A stretch of DNA of 64,000 nucleotides from Gracilaria gracilis (Eukaryota > Rhodophyta > Florideophyceae > Gracilariales > Gracilariaceae), in contig JARGSG010000243.1 in NCBI GenBank assembly GCA_030374805.1, positions 124,001 through 188,000 of the forward strand, read 5' to 3'. The position numbers were made by a program, and so were the translations under genes. Below are positions 31,389-44,004 of the stretch, one piece after another (positions within the stretch are counted from its first letter, which is position 1; every line of letters begins with the position of its first letter). The notes below the pieces were generated by a model. It had not been told where the DNA came from, searched no databases, and saw nothing but the letters and a program-made list of their open reading frames with translations.

Positions 31389-31486
31389 AATATCTTATTG
31401 GAATAAATATGGTAAAAAACATAAATTAATATAAGCATTTGATCCGTATATAAATAAATCATATATAATTAGTAATAATATAAACA

Positions 31487-31761
31487 ATGCTGAAAGAAGA
31501 TTTTAATATAATAATAACACAATTAATAGGCTTATTTTTAGGTTTTTTTTGTCTACAGTTTTTTCGACGATTCCTGCACAAACAGGTGATTGGGGAATAA
31601 TAGTAGGATCTATAATAGTAACTTTTAATGAAATTATTAGTAAAAATATATATAAAAATGTAAAAAAAAATCATAAACTTTTTACTTTATACACATTTAA
31701 TTATATTCGAATAGGTATCATTTACGGATTGTTTGTAGATGCTTTTAAGCTAGGCAGTTAA
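31487..31761 (+). CDS. ycf20: Ycf20, interrupted by a one-base frameshift
   Basis: Ycf20 is a conserved membrane protein; green-lineage homologues affect thermal dissipation (NPQ). The first part starts at ATG 31487 (MLKEDFNIIITQLIGLFLGF), and the second frame, read from 31549, contains IPAQTGDWGIIVGSIIVTFNEIIS and ends IRIGIIYGLFVDAFKLGS, the family hallmark. The two frames meet in a run of eight T (31543-31550). One additional T would give an uninterrupted 91-residue Ycf20. As read, the first frame continues out of phase and the conserved part lacks an ATG. It is either a sequencing slip, a recent mutation, or a case of slippage. Confidence 0.85.
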
Positions 31762-31808
31762 ACTTACTAACAAATAAAATTTGTATAAATTTTAAACTAT
31801 AATTTTTA

Positions 31809-31843
31809 AGACAATTCACAAGTATATTAACTTAGAATTGTCT
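31809..31843. terminator. stem-loop between ycf20 and cpcG
   Basis: A perfect 9-base inverted repeat (AGACAATTC at 31809-31817 and its complement at 31835-31843) with a 17-base loop sits between the convergent ycf20 (+) and cpcG (-). A two-way terminator or 3'-end stabiliser is likely; no T tail is present. Confidence 0.45.
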
Positions 31844-31917
31844 AAATGTTAAAGATCTATTACTGTATTAATGTTTAGAAAAACTTTTTATATTTTTTCT
31901 GAATATGTTTACAACTA

Positions 31918-32604
31918 TCAAATATCATCAACCATACTTAAAAACAGGGCTGGATCTCCTGCTTTCGGGTTTTGCTCCTGAGGTCGAAATTGTCTCACCG
32001 GTCCAGCCCATAATAATTGTGGCATACCTTGTTTAACAGTAAACTCTTTACCCATACGAGGAGTTTTTAAGTTAAAAGGCACTTCACCTTTACTTCTTTG
32101 CGCAATTACTCTTCTTCTTTGATATGGAACTGTATTATCACCAAAATTTTCTAAATATTCATCACTATCCAATAAAATATTGAAAAAAGTTTTTAAACCT
32201 TTGGAAGCAATTATAATAGAAAAAGACAGTTTCTCTCTTTGATTATAAACATCTCTTCCTAATACTCTCTGAATACACATTTCTACAAAACGGTAATTAT
32301 TATTAACATTATAGTTAAAAGTAAGGAATGATTCCGACAATAATAATCCCTTAATAAAATCTTTGACTTTAATTTGATTAAACCTCAATTGTGATTCCAA
32401 AAATGGTTGAGCTGTTCTACTTAAAATTTGATGCTCACTGAATATTTGACGATAAGCAGCCCAGATTATTTCATCCATTTCTACTGCTGTTGGAATATCA
32501 TCTGTACTATATATTTTAGGCTGCTCTTCACCTGGTAAGTATTCAAAACCATCTACCCTTTGATTTTGTGTAGATAATGAGTAATTTAACAAAGGTATAG
32601 ACAT
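31918..32604 (-). CDS. cpcG: phycobilisome rod-core linker
   Basis: CpcG joins the phycocyanin base of each rod to the allophycocyanin core. The 228-residue protein begins MSIPLLNYSLSTQNQRVDGFEYLPGEEQP and contains the pfam PBS-linker features EIIWAAYRQIFSEHQIL and FVEMCIQRVLGRDVYNQREK. DEYLENFGDNTVPYQRRR closes the linker domain. The leader has AGGAGG just upstream of the ATG. The 283 bases to nblA hold no gene. Confidence 0.95.
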   Translation of the reverse strand: MSIPLLNYSLSTQNQRVDGFEYLPGEEQPKIYSTDDIPTAVEMDEIIWAAYRQIFSEHQILSRTAQPFLESQLRFNQIKVKDFIKGLLLSESFLTFNYNVNNNYRFVEMCIQRVLGRDVYNQREKLSFSIIIASKGLKTFFNILLDSDEYLENFGDNTVPYQRRRVIAQRSKGEVPFNLKTPRMGKEFTVKQGMPQLLWAGPVRQFRPQEQNPKAGDPALFLSMVDDI

Positions 32605-32887
32605 AAAAACCTCCTAATTTATCTTACAGAGAAAATATTAGCTTGAACTTATATAAGATATGTAGATACTATAGCAATATTATATTTATAACAAGTTTTT
32701 GTATCAAAATTTTAGGCTATATATTAAATATATACATATTTATAATATAATATTATACTAGAATTAATAGACGAAATGATTTTCAATTAATTAGTAGTAG
32801 TAAAATATTCTTGATTATACTTATTTAAAGTTTATACTCTATATTTTTACTTATTATAGGGAAGAATTAATAAATAATATAAATAAT

Positions 32888-33061
32888 ATGGATACTAAAA
32901 ACCCATTAACTCTTGAACAAGAATTTAAGTTAACTATTTATCGTCAAAAAGTTTATAAACTAAGTGATAAGCAAATCAGAAAACACCTGATATTAACTCT
33001 AAAACAAATGATCATAAAAGATAATCTAATTAAATATTTTATCAAGAATTCTCTATCTTAA
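32888..33061 (+). CDS. nblA: NblA (Ycf18), phycobilisome degradation protein
   Basis: A 57-residue protein reading MDTKNPLTLEQEFKLTIYRQ and later LKQMIIKDNLIKYFIK. It matches NblA, a small helical adaptor that targets phycobiliproteins to the Clp protease under nutrient stress in cyanobacteria; the LEQEFKL and KDN-IK motifs are diagnostic. Its position just before cpeBA places it among phycobilisome genes. A stem-loop overlaps its stop codon. Confidence 0.88.
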   Translation: MDTKNPLTLEQEFKLTIYRQKVYKLSDKQIRKHLILTLKQMIIKDNLIKYFIKNSLS

Positions 33062-33081
33062 TTTTCCTTATTAGGATAGAG
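33051..33081 (+). terminator. stem-loop over the nblA stop codon
   Basis: CTCTATCTTA at 33051-33060 pairs with TAGGATAGAG at 33072-33081 (one G-U pair), with an 11-base loop. It spans the stop codon of nblA and is followed by ATTAAAAAT, without a T tail. It could end or stabilise the short nblA message. Confidence 0.45.
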
Positions 33082-33172
33082 ATTAAAAATATTAAATAAT
33101 GTTAATTTGTTATAGAGATACTTACTGGAATATCTTATATTGTACTAATGATACTCATACATCAGCTGATAA

Positions 33173-33760
<588 letters not shown>

Positions 33761-33822
33761 ATATTATCGAGTATACTAACAAGTAAACATAACCTAAACA
33801 TATTTTAATCTATAGGAGATAA

Positions 33823-34320
<498 letters not shown>

Positions 34321-34404
34321 ATTCGTGTGATTGATTAGATCATATAGATAATAGTATTATCTAATGATAAGATTACCTTGTATAATTCTATATTTATTAA
34401 AATT

Positions 34405-34446
34405 AAAAACAACCAAAATTAAAAGTTTTAATTTTGGTTGTTTTTT
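34405..34446 (+). terminator. terminator of the cpeBA operon
   Basis: A perfect 20-base inverted repeat (34405-34424 and 34426-34445; AAAAACAACCAAAATTAAAA and complement) forms a long stem and is followed by more T on the plus strand. It has the shape of an intrinsic terminator at a sensible distance (85 bases) after cpeA. Confidence 0.75.
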
Positions 34447-34541
34447 ATATATAGATGATTGTTATTAATTATATATTAATTTAACTAAATTAATATATGG
34501 TATATTTATGATTAATCTAAAAATATATAAATAGGATATTA

Positions 34542-35402
34542 ATGGAAAACAATTGTATTAATATATCTTTTGCACTTTTTCTTGTGAACTTAATGATATA
34601 TTGGATTAATATAGCACTTAGAAGATCAAAAGCTTTATATAAATTAGGCACTATTATTACTATTAGTATTAATTTATTACTTAGTACTTCTTTAATTTTA
34701 AGATGGATATCTAATGGATATTTTCCTTTAAGTAATTTATATGAGTCATTAATTTTTTTGACATGGGGATTAACTTTTTTACAATTAATATTAGAACAAC
34801 AAAATAGAAGCCCATTTGTAGGTTCTATTGCTACTCCTGTAGGCTTATTTATAATAGCATTTGCAAGTCTTTCATTACCTGAGAATATGAAGGAAGCTTC
34901 TCCACTAGTGCCAGCACTGAGGTCTAACTGGTTGATGATGCATGTCAGTATAATGATGATAAGTTATGCAACATTAATATTAGGCTCTTTATTGTCCATT
35001 TTATTTCTTGTCTTATACAATATAAGGAATAGAAAAAAAAACAATATAAAATCAAATAATGCAACAAAACAATTAAGTAGAATAACTCTTTTACAAAGCA
35101 TAGATAATTTAAGTTATCGGACAATTGGACTGGGGTTTCCTTTATTGACTATTGGTATTGTAGCGGGAGCTGTATGGGCTAATGAAGCTTGGGGTTCCTA
35201 CTGGAGTTGGGATCCTAAAGAAACATGGGCTTTAATAACTTGGCTAGTATTTGCGGCATATCTACATTCTAGATTAAATAAAGCATGGGAAGGTGAAAAA
35301 CCTGCTATTTTAGCTTCTGTTGGATTTGTAGTGGTATGGATCTGCTATTTAGGAGTTAATTTTTTAGGTCAAGGCTTACATAGTTATGGTTGGTTTTTAT
35401 AA
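34542..35402 (+). CDS. ccsA: CcsA, cytochrome c heme attachment
   Basis: CcsA (ycf5), with Ccs1, delivers and attaches heme to the thylakoid-lumen cytochromes f and c6. The 286-residue protein has about eight membrane helices and the tryptophan-rich heme-handling motif [13 protein letters not shown] near residue 220, followed by AAYLHSRL and the C-terminal [15 protein letters not shown]. It has [14 protein letters not shown] at the second helix. Complete and in frame. Confidence 0.96.
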   Translation: MENNCINISFALFLVNLMIYWINIALRRSKALYKLGTIITISINLLLSTSLILRWISNGYFPLSNLYESLIFLTWGLTFLQLILEQQNRSPFVGSIATPVGLFIIAFASLSLPENMKEASPLVPALRSNWLMMHVSIMMISYATLILGSLLSILFLVLYNIRNRKKNNIKSNNATKQLSRITLLQSIDNLSYRTIGLGFPLLTIGIVAGAVWANEAWGSYWSWDPKETWALITWLVFAAYLHSRLNKAWEGEKPAILASVGFVVVWICYLGVNFLGQGLHSYGWFL

Positions 35403-35507
35403 AAATAAATATATTATGTTAATTCTTATCTAATTTTTACAGAAGTATATAAGATCAACATATAATATAAAATATACTATTTATTAAAATAATATCTAAT
35501 CTGAAAA

Positions 35508-35768
35508 ATGAACACACAAACTTTAATTAGTATTATTCCACAAACATCTTCTTGGTCTATATCAAGTGCAATTATTATGATTATTTGTAACCTATTATGC
35601 ATAGGATTAGGTAGATATGCTATAAAAGTTAGAGGATTAGGCCCCTCTATACCTACTTTAGGTTTGCAAGGATTTGGTCTTCCTGAACTATTGGCAACAA
35701 CAAGCTTAGGACATATTATTGGAGCTGGTGTAATTATTGGTTTAAATAGTATAGGTATAGTGAATTAA
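35508..35768 (+). CDS. psaK: photosystem I subunit PsaK
   Basis: An 86-residue protein with two membrane helices joined by a stromal loop; it binds chlorophyll at the edge of PSI. The segment KVRGLGPSIPTLGLQGFGLPELLATTSLGHIIGAG is characteristic and marks the second helix. It lies after ccsA, 106 bases downstream, and converges with accA. Confidence 0.94.
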   Translation: MNTQTLISIIPQTSSWSISSAIIMIICNLLCIGLGRYAIKVRGLGPSIPTLGLQGFGLPELLATTSLGHIIGAGVIIGLNSIGIVN

Positions 35769-35850
35769 GTAATCAAGTATAAAATACAAAAATCAGTTTT
35801 GGTTTGTTTTATCTTCAATGATTATATAAGATTATGATATGAAAACGATC

Positions 35851-36822
35851 TTAAGATCCTTCATAAAAAGTACCTATTTTTCGAAATTTATTATATCTGA
35901 ATTCTTTTCTATTAGATGGTAATAATTTTGAAAGTATTCTTAACTCAGTTACTAAAGACTCTTTTAATATAAATGCTGCCTGAGAAGGGTTAGCCTGAGA
36001 TCCACCTATAGGCTCTTTTACTATTTTATCAATTATACCTAAGATCTTTAAATCAGCAGAAGTTATTTTTAATGCTTCTGCTGCATCTAAAGAACGCTTA
36101 CTATCTTTCCATAAAATAGCTGCACAGGCTTCAGGAGTTGCTACAGTATATACTGCATATTCAAGCATTAAGATTTTATCACCTATTCCTATACCTAAAG
36201 CACCTCCTGATCCACCTTCTCCTAAAATTGTACAAATAATAGGAACATCTAAAGAAAACATCTCCCTAAGATTAACAGCAATAGCTTCACCTTGACCTAA
36301 TTTTTCTGCCTCTATACCTGCCCAAGCACCAGGAGTATCAATAAAAGTTAAAATAGGAAAGTTAAATCTATTTGCATGCCGCATCAATCTTAAAGCTTTA
36401 CGATAACCTCCTGGAGATGCCATACCAAAATTTCTTAATACATTATCTTTAGTATCTTTACCTCTCTGATGACCAACAAAAACCACTGTCTCATCATTTA
36501 ATTTACCTATACCACCAACTAAGGCAGGATCATCGGCACCTCCTCTATCTCCATGCAATTCAAACCATTCATTCATAATATATGGTATATAATCTAAGGT
36601 CGTTGGCCTCTCTGCCTGACGTACTAAATGTAATCGTTGTAAAGGAGTTAAGGACTGAAATACATCATACTTTAAAATAGAGAGTTGTTTTTTAAAGAAA
36701 ACTAATTCTTGATCTAACGAAACTTTTTGATAAGTCGATATCTTACTTAATTGCTCGATCTGATATTCTAATTCTATTATTGGTTTTAAAAAATCCAAGG
36801 ATAAAGCTTTACGAGTAGTCAT
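35851..36822 (-). CDS. accA: acetyl-CoA carboxylase, carboxyltransferase alpha
   Basis: The alpha part of the carboxyltransferase of multi-subunit acetyl-CoA carboxylase, the first step of plastid fatty-acid synthesis. In this 323-residue protein the core shows HGDRGGADDPALVGGIG, FGMASPGGYRKALRLM, FIDTPGAWAGIEAEKLGQGEAIA and GEGGSGGALGIG, which line the acyl-CoA site. The gene is nuclear in plants and plastid-encoded in red algae. Ycf22 follows on the same strand. Confidence 0.97.
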   Translation of the reverse strand: MTTRKALSLDFLKPIIELEYQIEQLSKISTYQKVSLDQELVFFKKQLSILKYDVFQSLTPLQRLHLVRQAERPTTLDYIPYIMNEWFELHGDRGGADDPALVGGIGKLNDETVVFVGHQRGKDTKDNVLRNFGMASPGGYRKALRLMRHANRFNFPILTFIDTPGAWAGIEAEKLGQGEAIAVNLREMFSLDVPIICTILGEGGSGGALGIGIGDKILMLEYAVYTVATPEACAAILWKDSKRSLDAAEALKITSADLKILGIIDKIVKEPIGGSQANPSQAAFILKESLVTELRILSKLLPSNRKEFRYNKFRKIGTFYEGS

Positions 36823-36875
36823 AATAGATGAAATAATAACTTGAAAATACTGATTTATAAATTATATTTGTCAGT

Positions 36876-37528
36876 TTATAGCTGACTAAACAAAAGTTGA
36901 TATAAATAATCATAAATTAAAACAGCTATATCAACCATACCTTCTGTAAGTTCTATTAATTCATATGAAATATGAGCAGTATTTTGCAAAAATATGTTTA
37001 TTAACTGAAACAATACAGGATCATCAAGACGTTGAGAGATTCGTGTTGCAGCTCTAACTAAATCATCATAATTCAATCCTCTTTCACCTTTTATATAATC
37101 ATAATGACACAAAAATATAGATTGTATGCAAGATTTAGTAAATACATTCGAATTTTTTATATCTTGCATGCTTATAGATTGTAAAGGAGTAATATCAACT
37201 ACTGTATCATTTAATAATCCTGTTTGAGTTGTTTCAACTAAAGAATTTTTTGGAACTAATATAGAAGATACATGAATATTTACTTTGATAAGTACATAAT
37301 TATATTTAACCTGAATTTTATTAACATAGCCAATATTAACCCCTCTCATTAAAACTTCAGAACCTTCTTTTAGTCCATAACCATTATGAAATAAAATAAA
37401 AAAAGAATAGCCAGGTTTTTTTTTATATTTAAAATAAAAAACATAATAACCAAAATAAATACAAAAGCATAAAATATAATTACATTACTTAAATATTTCC
37501 ATGTTTGATGTAATTTTGCTTTAATCAT
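36876..37528 (-). CDS. ycf22: Ycf22, MlaD-like MCE protein, frameshifted
   Basis: Ycf22 belongs to the MCE/MlaD family and is the substrate-binding part of a lipid ABC transporter at the envelope; in plants this role is taken by TGD2. From ATG at 37528 (MIKAKLHQTWKYL) the N-terminus holds one membrane helix. In a second frame GYGLKEGSEVLMRGVNIGYVNKI gives the MCE motif, followed by LVPKNSLVETTQTGLLNDTVVDITP. The frames meet at nine A (T at 37416-37424); one more A would give one ~217-residue protein. Its permease partner ycf63 is at 56.6 kb. As read, the MCE part starts at 37349. Confidence 0.85.
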
Positions 37529-37586
37529 AATAATGCTAACTATACCTTATAAACATAAAAAATATAATATTAAGTAATAATAAAAA

Positions 37587-38300
37587 CTAATAAATTATAT
37601 AATCAGTATCATTAAAATCCAATAAATAGTGTTTTGCTGCAAATTTATCATAATAATTAATTCTAGAACATACTCTTTTATAAATGTGATTAGCCATATT
37701 ATTGATTGTATGATATTTAGATATGGCAGAACCAATATCTACAATAGATGCACCATACAAGAATGCTGCAGAAGCAGATAAACAATTTATATCAGAATCT
37801 CTAATAATAGGTATATCAATATACTTAGCAATCGCATAAGTTGAAGAAATTGTAGAAGAAGAATTAGTTATTAATGTTAAAATTATAAAAATTCATATGA
37901 TTTTTGTTGAATACCCCTCTGTCTGTATTATAGACACTTCAATTTGATCGAGAATAACTATAAGGCGGATTTGTTCTGATAACAATAATGAGTAACACAT
38001 ATAGGAATATTAGATATTAATTCTTTGGTTTCTTGAACGAAATTTAATATTTAATCAGAAGAAAAAAAAGATTTTTCTATCATGAAAAATATCAAAATTA
38101 CCTATTTGTACAATATCAGCACCTTTCATAACACAATCTAACAATTCTAATGGCTCTATTAAAGAAATAGACAATGGAAAACAGGTTACAGATTTAACCA
38201 TATATATTATTTCAGGATTAGCAACTATATCAACACAACTAGCTTGACTGATTTTTGCTGCTTTTACTACTTTCAGTATAGAATGAATAGAAAAATTCAT
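37587..38300 (-). pseudogene. ycf23: decayed ycf23
   Basis: From ATG at 38300 the first 81 codons still read like Ycf23, a predicted TIM-barrel protein: LKVVKAAKISQASCVDIVANPEI and MKGADIVQIGNFDIFHD. The rest is recognisable only across frames. An ILNFVQETKELISNIPICVT block follows behind a frameshift at a T8 run and an in-frame TAA. A later block in another frame keeps the hallmark SIIQTEG and a C-terminal GASIVDIGSAISKYHTINNM, but has a TGA inside. At least four lesions are present, so this looks like true gene loss. The remnant ends at 37587. Confidence 0.8.
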
Positions 38301-38353
38301 AATTTAGATCTTCAATAACAAACTTATGAAATGATAAGTCATATTAAAATATT

Positions 38354-38420
38354 TATGAAGTAGATCTGTTATTTTATAATCATTAAAAGCATTTATAAAA
38401 GCTGATAGATCTATTTCATA
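38354..38420 (-). terminator. stem-loop downstream of psaC
   Basis: TATGAAGTAGATCT at 38354-38367 pairs with AGATCTATTTCATA at 38407-38420 (14 positions, one of them G-U), with a loop of about 39 bases. It lies 32 bases past the psaC stop on the minus strand and may protect or end the psaC message. The remaining spacer to the ycf23 remnant shows no gene. Confidence 0.45.
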
Positions 38421-38451
38421 AATCAATACAGTTATTTTATATGATAAAAAT

Positions 38452-38745
<294 letters not shown>

Positions 38746-38881
38746 TTAACAGTTCTGAAAGTAGCTATTGACTATTTCACAAAGTATCTTCACTTATAGT
38801 ATGCATCAATATACATTAAAAAATTCAAAACTTCATAAAACGTCAAATGTTAGAATAATTAATTAATATTAAATTTTGAGA

Positions 38882-41800
38882 TTATTTAATTTCATTGATA
38901 ATTCCATGATAAGATGAGTAAGAACTGTCAGTGAAAGCTGTATGAGATTCTGAGGGTGGAACAATTTGCCAAAACATAGGTAAAAACCTCGACCAATTTT
39001 GTAAAATATGTTTAGCTTTTAAACTTTTAGTTTTTATTTCATAAAGTTCTATCAAATTTTTTAATTGTTTTTCCCCTTCATACGTTACAACTCTTTGATA
39101 CTTAACAATTTGGTTATTAATCTTAGAATCTAAATCATTATTCTCATCTAAGAAATAAGCTAAACCTCCAGTCATACCAGCACCAATATTTCTTCCAGCT
39201 GATCCTAATACGATTACTATACCACCCGTCATATATTCACAAGCATGATCACCGACTCCTTCAACTACAGAATAGGCTAGTGAATTTCTAACCGCAAATC
39301 TTTCACCTGCTTGGCCACTAATAAATAAATAACCACCCGTAGCTCCATACAAACATGTATTCCCGATAATAACTGGTTGTATTTGATCAAGTGGTGTAGT
39401 AACTTCTGGCACAACAATTATTTCTCCTCCATTCATACCTTTACCTACATAATCATTTGCCTCACCTATTAAACTTAAATGCATTCCTTTTAAAATAAAA
39501 GCACCAAAACTTTGTCCTGCCACACCTATAAAATCTAACTGTAAATTACCTTTAAATCCATTATTACCATATTTTTTAGCTATAAAACCAGATATTCTTG
39601 CTCCTACAGTCCGATCAGTATTCAAAATATTAACTTTTTTAATTATGTCTTCTTGCTGGTCAATAGCTTGCAATATAGCTGGATCAGATAATAACATATC
39701 ATCTAATACATAACCATTATCATGTGTTACAGTATGTGGATTATAATTATATATAGGAGAATTCAATAATGGTGCCAAACTTAAATAATTTGTTTTATGT
39801 AAGCTGCGATATGTATATTTAATTAAGTTAGTATGGCCTATAATCTCTGATAAGGATGAGTAACCTAAAATTGATAAAATCTCTCTAACTTCTTGAGCAA
39901 GATAAGTAAAAAAATTAACTAAATCAGCTGGTACACCTGGATAACGTTTACGTAAGTCTTCTCGTTGAGTTGCAACACCTACAGGACAATTATTTGTATG
40001 ACATATACGGGCCATAACACACCCAGTAGCTATCATAGCCACTGTTCCAAACCCAAATTCTTCTGCCCCCATTAAAGCAGCCAAAACTATATCTTTACCT
40101 GTTCGTAAACCTCCATCTACTCTTAAAATCACTCTATTTCTTAATTGGTTATCAACTAAAGTCTTATGTACCTCCGCTAAACCTAATTCCCAAGGTGAGC
40201 CTGAATGTTTAATTGAACTTAAAGGAGACGCACCTGTTCCACCATCATGTCCAGAAATTTGAATAATATCGGCATTAGCTTTTGCAACACCAGCAGCAAT
40301 GGTACCGATCCCTATTTCTGCCACTAATTTAACAGATACTTGTGCTTTTGGATTAATTTGATGTAAATCAAAAATAAGCTGTGCTAAATCTTCGATGGAA
40401 TAGATATCATGATGAGGAGGTGGAGAAATCAACGTAACACCTGGTTTACAATTACGTAATTTAGCAATATAAGGGCTTACTTTTTTACCTGGCAATTGTC
40501 CACCTTCTCCTGGTTTTGCTCCTTGAGCAATCTTGATTTCTAACTGTCGAGCATTCATCAAATATTCAGGTGTAACACCAAAGCGGCCAGATGCAATTTG
40601 TTTAATGGCTGAACTAGCAATATCATTATTTTTTAGGCCTTTCAAATGAGAGAAACTACTAGAAACGCCTGAATCATCTATATCTACGATAGGAGAAAAT
40701 CGAGTATGATCTTCTCCACCCTCACCAGAATTAGACTTTCCACCAAGCCTATTCATAGCTATAGCTAAAGTTTCATGTGTTTCACGAGATAATGCTCCTA
40801 AGGACATACCACCTGTACAAAATCTTTTAACAATAGACTCAACTGATTCTACCCTATCTATCGCTATTGCAGGTTGATCCATTACAAAGTCTAACAAATC
40901 TCTTAAATTAGTAGGTGGACGATCTTGTAATAAATTCTTATAACTATTATAAAGATTAAAATCTTGATTACGAACAGCTTTATGTAATTTTTTAGACATT
41001 TCTGGATTATTTACATGATATTCAGCACTAGGTCTATATTGTACATATCCCATATTAGGCAATTTTTTAGATTTCTTTAATTTTATAATACCCTTATAAG
41101 AATTATAAGAATCAACTGTACTTACAGCTAATTCTTTTAAAGTCATACCGTCTAAAGATGAAGTTGTACCCTTAAAAGCTAAATTCACTATATCTTTACC
41201 TAAACCTAATATTTCAAATATCTGAGCTCCATGATAGCTAGATAGTAAAGAAATGCCCATTTTAGATAAAATTTTCAATAAACCTGTTTCTATAGCACAA
41301 CGATAATTATGCTGTGCTTCTGTTAAAGTAATTTTAGACAATTTCTTAGTCGACATTAGTTTTTGAATTCTTGGATTATGCCACCATTGCCGAACTGTTA
41401 AAAATGCCATATATGGGCATATAGCACTTGCTCCATATCCTATCAAGCAAGCAAAATGATGAGTACTCCAACATTGCGCTGTCTCGACTATTATAGAGAC
41501 CTTATGCCTTAAATTTTGAGATATCAAATAGTGGTGAACAGCACCAACTATTAATAGTGGTGGTAAAAATGCTTTTGTTTCATCTATTACATCTACACGG
41601 TCACTTAATATAATAATTTCAGAACCTTGATATATTAATTCAACTGTTTTCTCACAAATTTCTGTAATTCTATTAACAAAATTTATATTATTAGAATCTT
41701 GTATAAAACATGTATCCAGAGTAGAAACAGCCAGACCATACTGACTCAATTTTGTAATTTCGATTTCATTTAAAATAGGAGAATCTAATTTAATAGATTT

Positions 41801-43477
41801 AGCCATATAATCATTTGGTTCTAAAAAATTACCTTTAGATCCTAAATAAGTTGTTAATGACATAACTAAACTTTCTCTTAAAGGATCAATAGCTGGATTA
41901 GTTACTTGAGCAAAACGTTGTTTAAAAAAATCGTATAGTAAATGAGGCTTTTCTGATAATATAGCTAAAGGAATATCATCACCCATACAAAAAGTTGGTT
42001 CTTTCGCTGAACTAGCCATATGCTCTATTACCAATTCTACATCTTCATTAGTATAACCAAATGCTGTATGTAAGCGCATCATTATAGAAGAATCGATAAG
42101 AGAATCTTGAATATAATTTTCAGGTTTTAGGTACTTCTGGTATTTATCAAGCCATTTTCTATAAGGAAATTTATTAGCAATAGATTGTTTAACAGTCCAA
42201 TTATCTAAAATTAAATTATTTACCATGTCAACACATATCATCTGGCCCGGACCTAATCTACCCTTGTGAGTAATTTCATCTAAATGTTGATCTAAAACAC
42301 CAACTTCTGAAGATAAGCTAATAAATCCATTGTTAGTAATTACATAACGAGCAGGACGCAATCCGTTTCGATCTAAAGTTGCTCCAACAACTTTACCATC
42401 GCTAAAAACTACTAAAGCAGGTCCATCCCATGGTTCTTGAAGATTATTATGGTATTCATAAAAATCTACAATTTCTGGAAAATTTTCTAAAGCGGGTTGG
42501 TTTTTATAAGCTTCTGGAATTAAAATCATTAAAGATTCTTGAGGACTCTTACCTGACTGTATTAATAATTCTAGTACAGCATCTAAATTTGCTGAATCAC
42601 TATTATGAAAACTAGTGATAGGTCTTAAAGAATCAAAATCTTCTACAGTATAACTTTGTTGAAATAAAGATTCTTTTGACTGCATCCAATTTAGATTACC
42701 CAGTAAAGTATTGATTTCTCCATTATGTGCCATAAACCTCATAGGCTGAGCTAAAGGCCATTTAGGCATAGTATTTGTACTAAACCTTCTATGATACATT
42801 GCAAAATTACTTTCATAATTAATGTTATATAAATCTAGATAATATTTAGATAAAACCTTAGATTGAACCATTCCTTTATAAATAATAATACGAGAAGAGA
42901 AAGAGCAAAAATAAAACTGTTTATTAAGATTTAGATGAGACTGAGAAATTAATTTTTCTATTTTTTTTCTTGTAATAAATAAAGACTTTTCTAATATATC
43001 ACCAGATAAATTTTCAGAATGCACAAAAAATTGCATGACTAAAGGTTGATTAGCCTTAGCTTGAATACCTAATACACTTTCATTTACAGGGACAATACGC
43101 CATTTTAAAAAGTTAAAACCATTTAAACCTATAACCCATTCTATTATATTTTGGATAGATTCTATTTTGTCTTGTGGCATAAATAACATAGCAACAGCAA
43201 TTTGACTATTATGCTGACCTGCCAAATCATCTGAAAATATTTTCCATGGAATTTGAGTCATAATTCCAGCGCCATCTCCAGAAACTCTATCAGCACTACA
43301 GCCACCTCTATGTTCCATGCAATTAAGCGAGTTTAAAGCTTGCTTAACAATACTATTAGAAGGTGCATTTGCAATACGCGCTATAAACCCAACACCACAG
43401 GCATCCCTTTCGGAAAATATAAAAGGATATTTATATGAATTATTCAGTTGATAGTTATAATATTTTGATGCTTGCAT
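38882..43477 (-). CDS. gltB: ferredoxin-dependent glutamate synthase
   Basis: Fd-GOGAT, 1,531 residues, the largest gene in the window; it converts glutamine and 2-oxoglutarate to two glutamates. C27 in RDACGVGF is the glutaminase nucleophile, exposed after removal of a short propeptide. [32 protein letters not shown] and [13 protein letters not shown] form the FMN synthase barrel. The 3Fe-4S site is [15 protein letters not shown]. The C-terminal glycine-rich beta-helix is complete. The gene is kept in red algal plastids and is nuclear in plants. Confidence 0.97.
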   Translation of the reverse strand: MQASKYYNYQLNNSYKYPFIFSERDACGVGFIARIANAPSNSIVKQALNSLNCMEHRGGCSADRVSGDGAGIMTQIPWKIFSDDLAGQHNSQIAVAMLFMPQDKIESIQNIIEWVIGLNGFNFLKWRIVPVNESVLGIQAKANQPLVMQFFVHSENLSGDILEKSLFITRKKIEKLISQSHLNLNKQFYFCSFSSRIIIYKGMVQSKVLSKYYLDLYNINYESNFAMYHRRFSTNTMPKWPLAQPMRFMAHNGEINTLLGNLNWMQSKESLFQQSYTVEDFDSLRPITSFHNSDSANLDAVLELLIQSGKSPQESLMILIPEAYKNQPALENFPEIVDFYEYHNNLQEPWDGPALVVFSDGKVVGATLDRNGLRPARYVITNNGFISLSSEVGVLDQHLDEITHKGRLGPGQMICVDMVNNLILDNWTVKQSIANKFPYRKWLDKYQKYLKPENYIQDSLIDSSIMMRLHTAFGYTNEDVELVIEHMASSAKEPTFCMGDDIPLAILSEKPHLLYDFFKQRFAQVTNPAIDPLRESLVMSLTTYLGSKGNFLEPNDYMAKSIKLDSPILNEIEITKLSQYGLAVSTLDTCFIQDSNNINFVNRITEICEKTVELIYQGSEIIILSDRVDVIDETKAFLPPLLIVGAVHHYLISQNLRHKVSIIVETAQCWSTHHFACLIGYGASAICPYMAFLTVRQWWHNPRIQKLMSTKKLSKITLTEAQHNYRCAIETGLLKILSKMGISLLSSYHGAQIFEILGLGKDIVNLAFKGTTSSLDGMTLKELAVSTVDSYNSYKGIIKLKKSKKLPNMGYVQYRPSAEYHVNNPEMSKKLHKAVRNQDFNLYNSYKNLLQDRPPTNLRDLLDFVMDQPAIAIDRVESVESIVKRFCTGGMSLGALSRETHETLAIAMNRLGGKSNSGEGGEDHTRFSPIVDIDDSGVSSSFSHLKGLKNNDIASSAIKQIASGRFGVTPEYLMNARQLEIKIAQGAKPGEGGQLPGKKVSPYIAKLRNCKPGVTLISPPPHHDIYSIEDLAQLIFDLHQINPKAQVSVKLVAEIGIGTIAAGVAKANADIIQISGHDGGTGASPLSSIKHSGSPWELGLAEVHKTLVDNQLRNRVILRVDGGLRTGKDIVLAALMGAEEFGFGTVAMIATGCVMARICHTNNCPVGVATQREDLRKRYPGVPADLVNFFTYLAQEVREILSILGYSSLSEIIGHTNLIKYTYRSLHKTNYLSLAPLLNSPIYNYNPHTVTHDNGYVLDDMLLSDPAILQAIDQQEDIIKKVNILNTDRTVGARISGFIAKKYGNNGFKGNLQLDFIGVAGQSFGAFILKGMHLSLIGEANDYVGKGMNGGEIIVVPEVTTPLDQIQPVIIGNTCLYGATGGYLFISGQAGERFAVRNSLAYSVVEGVGDHACEYMTGGIVIVLGSAGRNIGAGMTGGLAYFLDENNDLDSKINNQIVKYQRVVTYEGEKQLKNLIELYEIKTKSLKAKHILQNWSRFLPMFWQIVPPSESHTAFTDSSYSSYHGIINEIK

Positions 43478-43782
43478 ATTTAATTCTTATTTTTATGTTA
43501 TTTCAAGATTATATACTGTTGTTCATATATTATTAAAACTGGATTGCATTTTTTAATAGTTAATATATAAAATATTAAAGTATCCAAACTATTAATAATA
43601 ATCCAATAGAAATAAAAAATTTTTATTATATTTCATTCAAAATAAAATATGACTATTGCTATAGTATTACATATATTAAAATAAAAGATGCATATGTAAA
43701 ACTAAATTCTAATCTTTAAATACCTTATTTGCTAATACTACTTAACTAATGCATTTTTATTTAAGAAATATAAACTATTAAT
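43478..43782. other. gene-free spacer between gltB and rpoZ
   Basis: A 305-base, very AT-rich spacer between the divergent gltB and rpoZ. It must hold the promoters of both, but no pair of -35 and -10 boxes with normal spacing stands out. I see no small gene, tRNA or strong stem-loop in it. Confidence 0.5.
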
Positions 43783-44004
43783 ATGTATAATCAAATAAAA
43801 CTACATGAAGTCATATATAGAACAGAAGAATTACTAAATATTTCTGATAATCGATATAAAATGACTATTCAAATAGCAAATCGTGCTAAAAGGAAAAAAT
43901 ATGAAGACCTAGATATTATAGATGACCCAACAATCAAACCAATTATTCGCTCAATATTGGAAATGGTTGATGAAATACAACAACCAGAAATTATAAGTGA
44001 TTAA
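43783..44004 (+). CDS. rpoZ: RNA polymerase omega subunit (Ycf61)
   Basis: A 73-residue protein. LLNISDNRYKMTIQIANRAKRKKYEDLD and PTIKPIIRSILEMVDE match the plastid Ycf61 family, the omega subunit of the plastid-encoded polymerase; the NRY-IA--A-RAKR pattern is the omega fold. Its partner rpoC2 opens this window. It precedes cpcBA with 192 bases between them, which contain no gene I can see. Confidence 0.85.
   Translation: MYNQIKLHEVIYRTEELLNISDNRYKMTIQIANRAKRKKYEDLDIIDDPTIKPIIRSILEMVDEIQQPEIISD

Noticed and set aside
31459..31674. Minus-strand frame opposite ycf20
   Set aside because: It is antisense to the conserved Ycf20 coding region and has no recognisable features.
37587..38300. ycf23 as another simple homopolymer slip
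   Set aside because: One base does not restore it. At least two frameshifts and two in-frame stops are needed, so it is treated as real decay.
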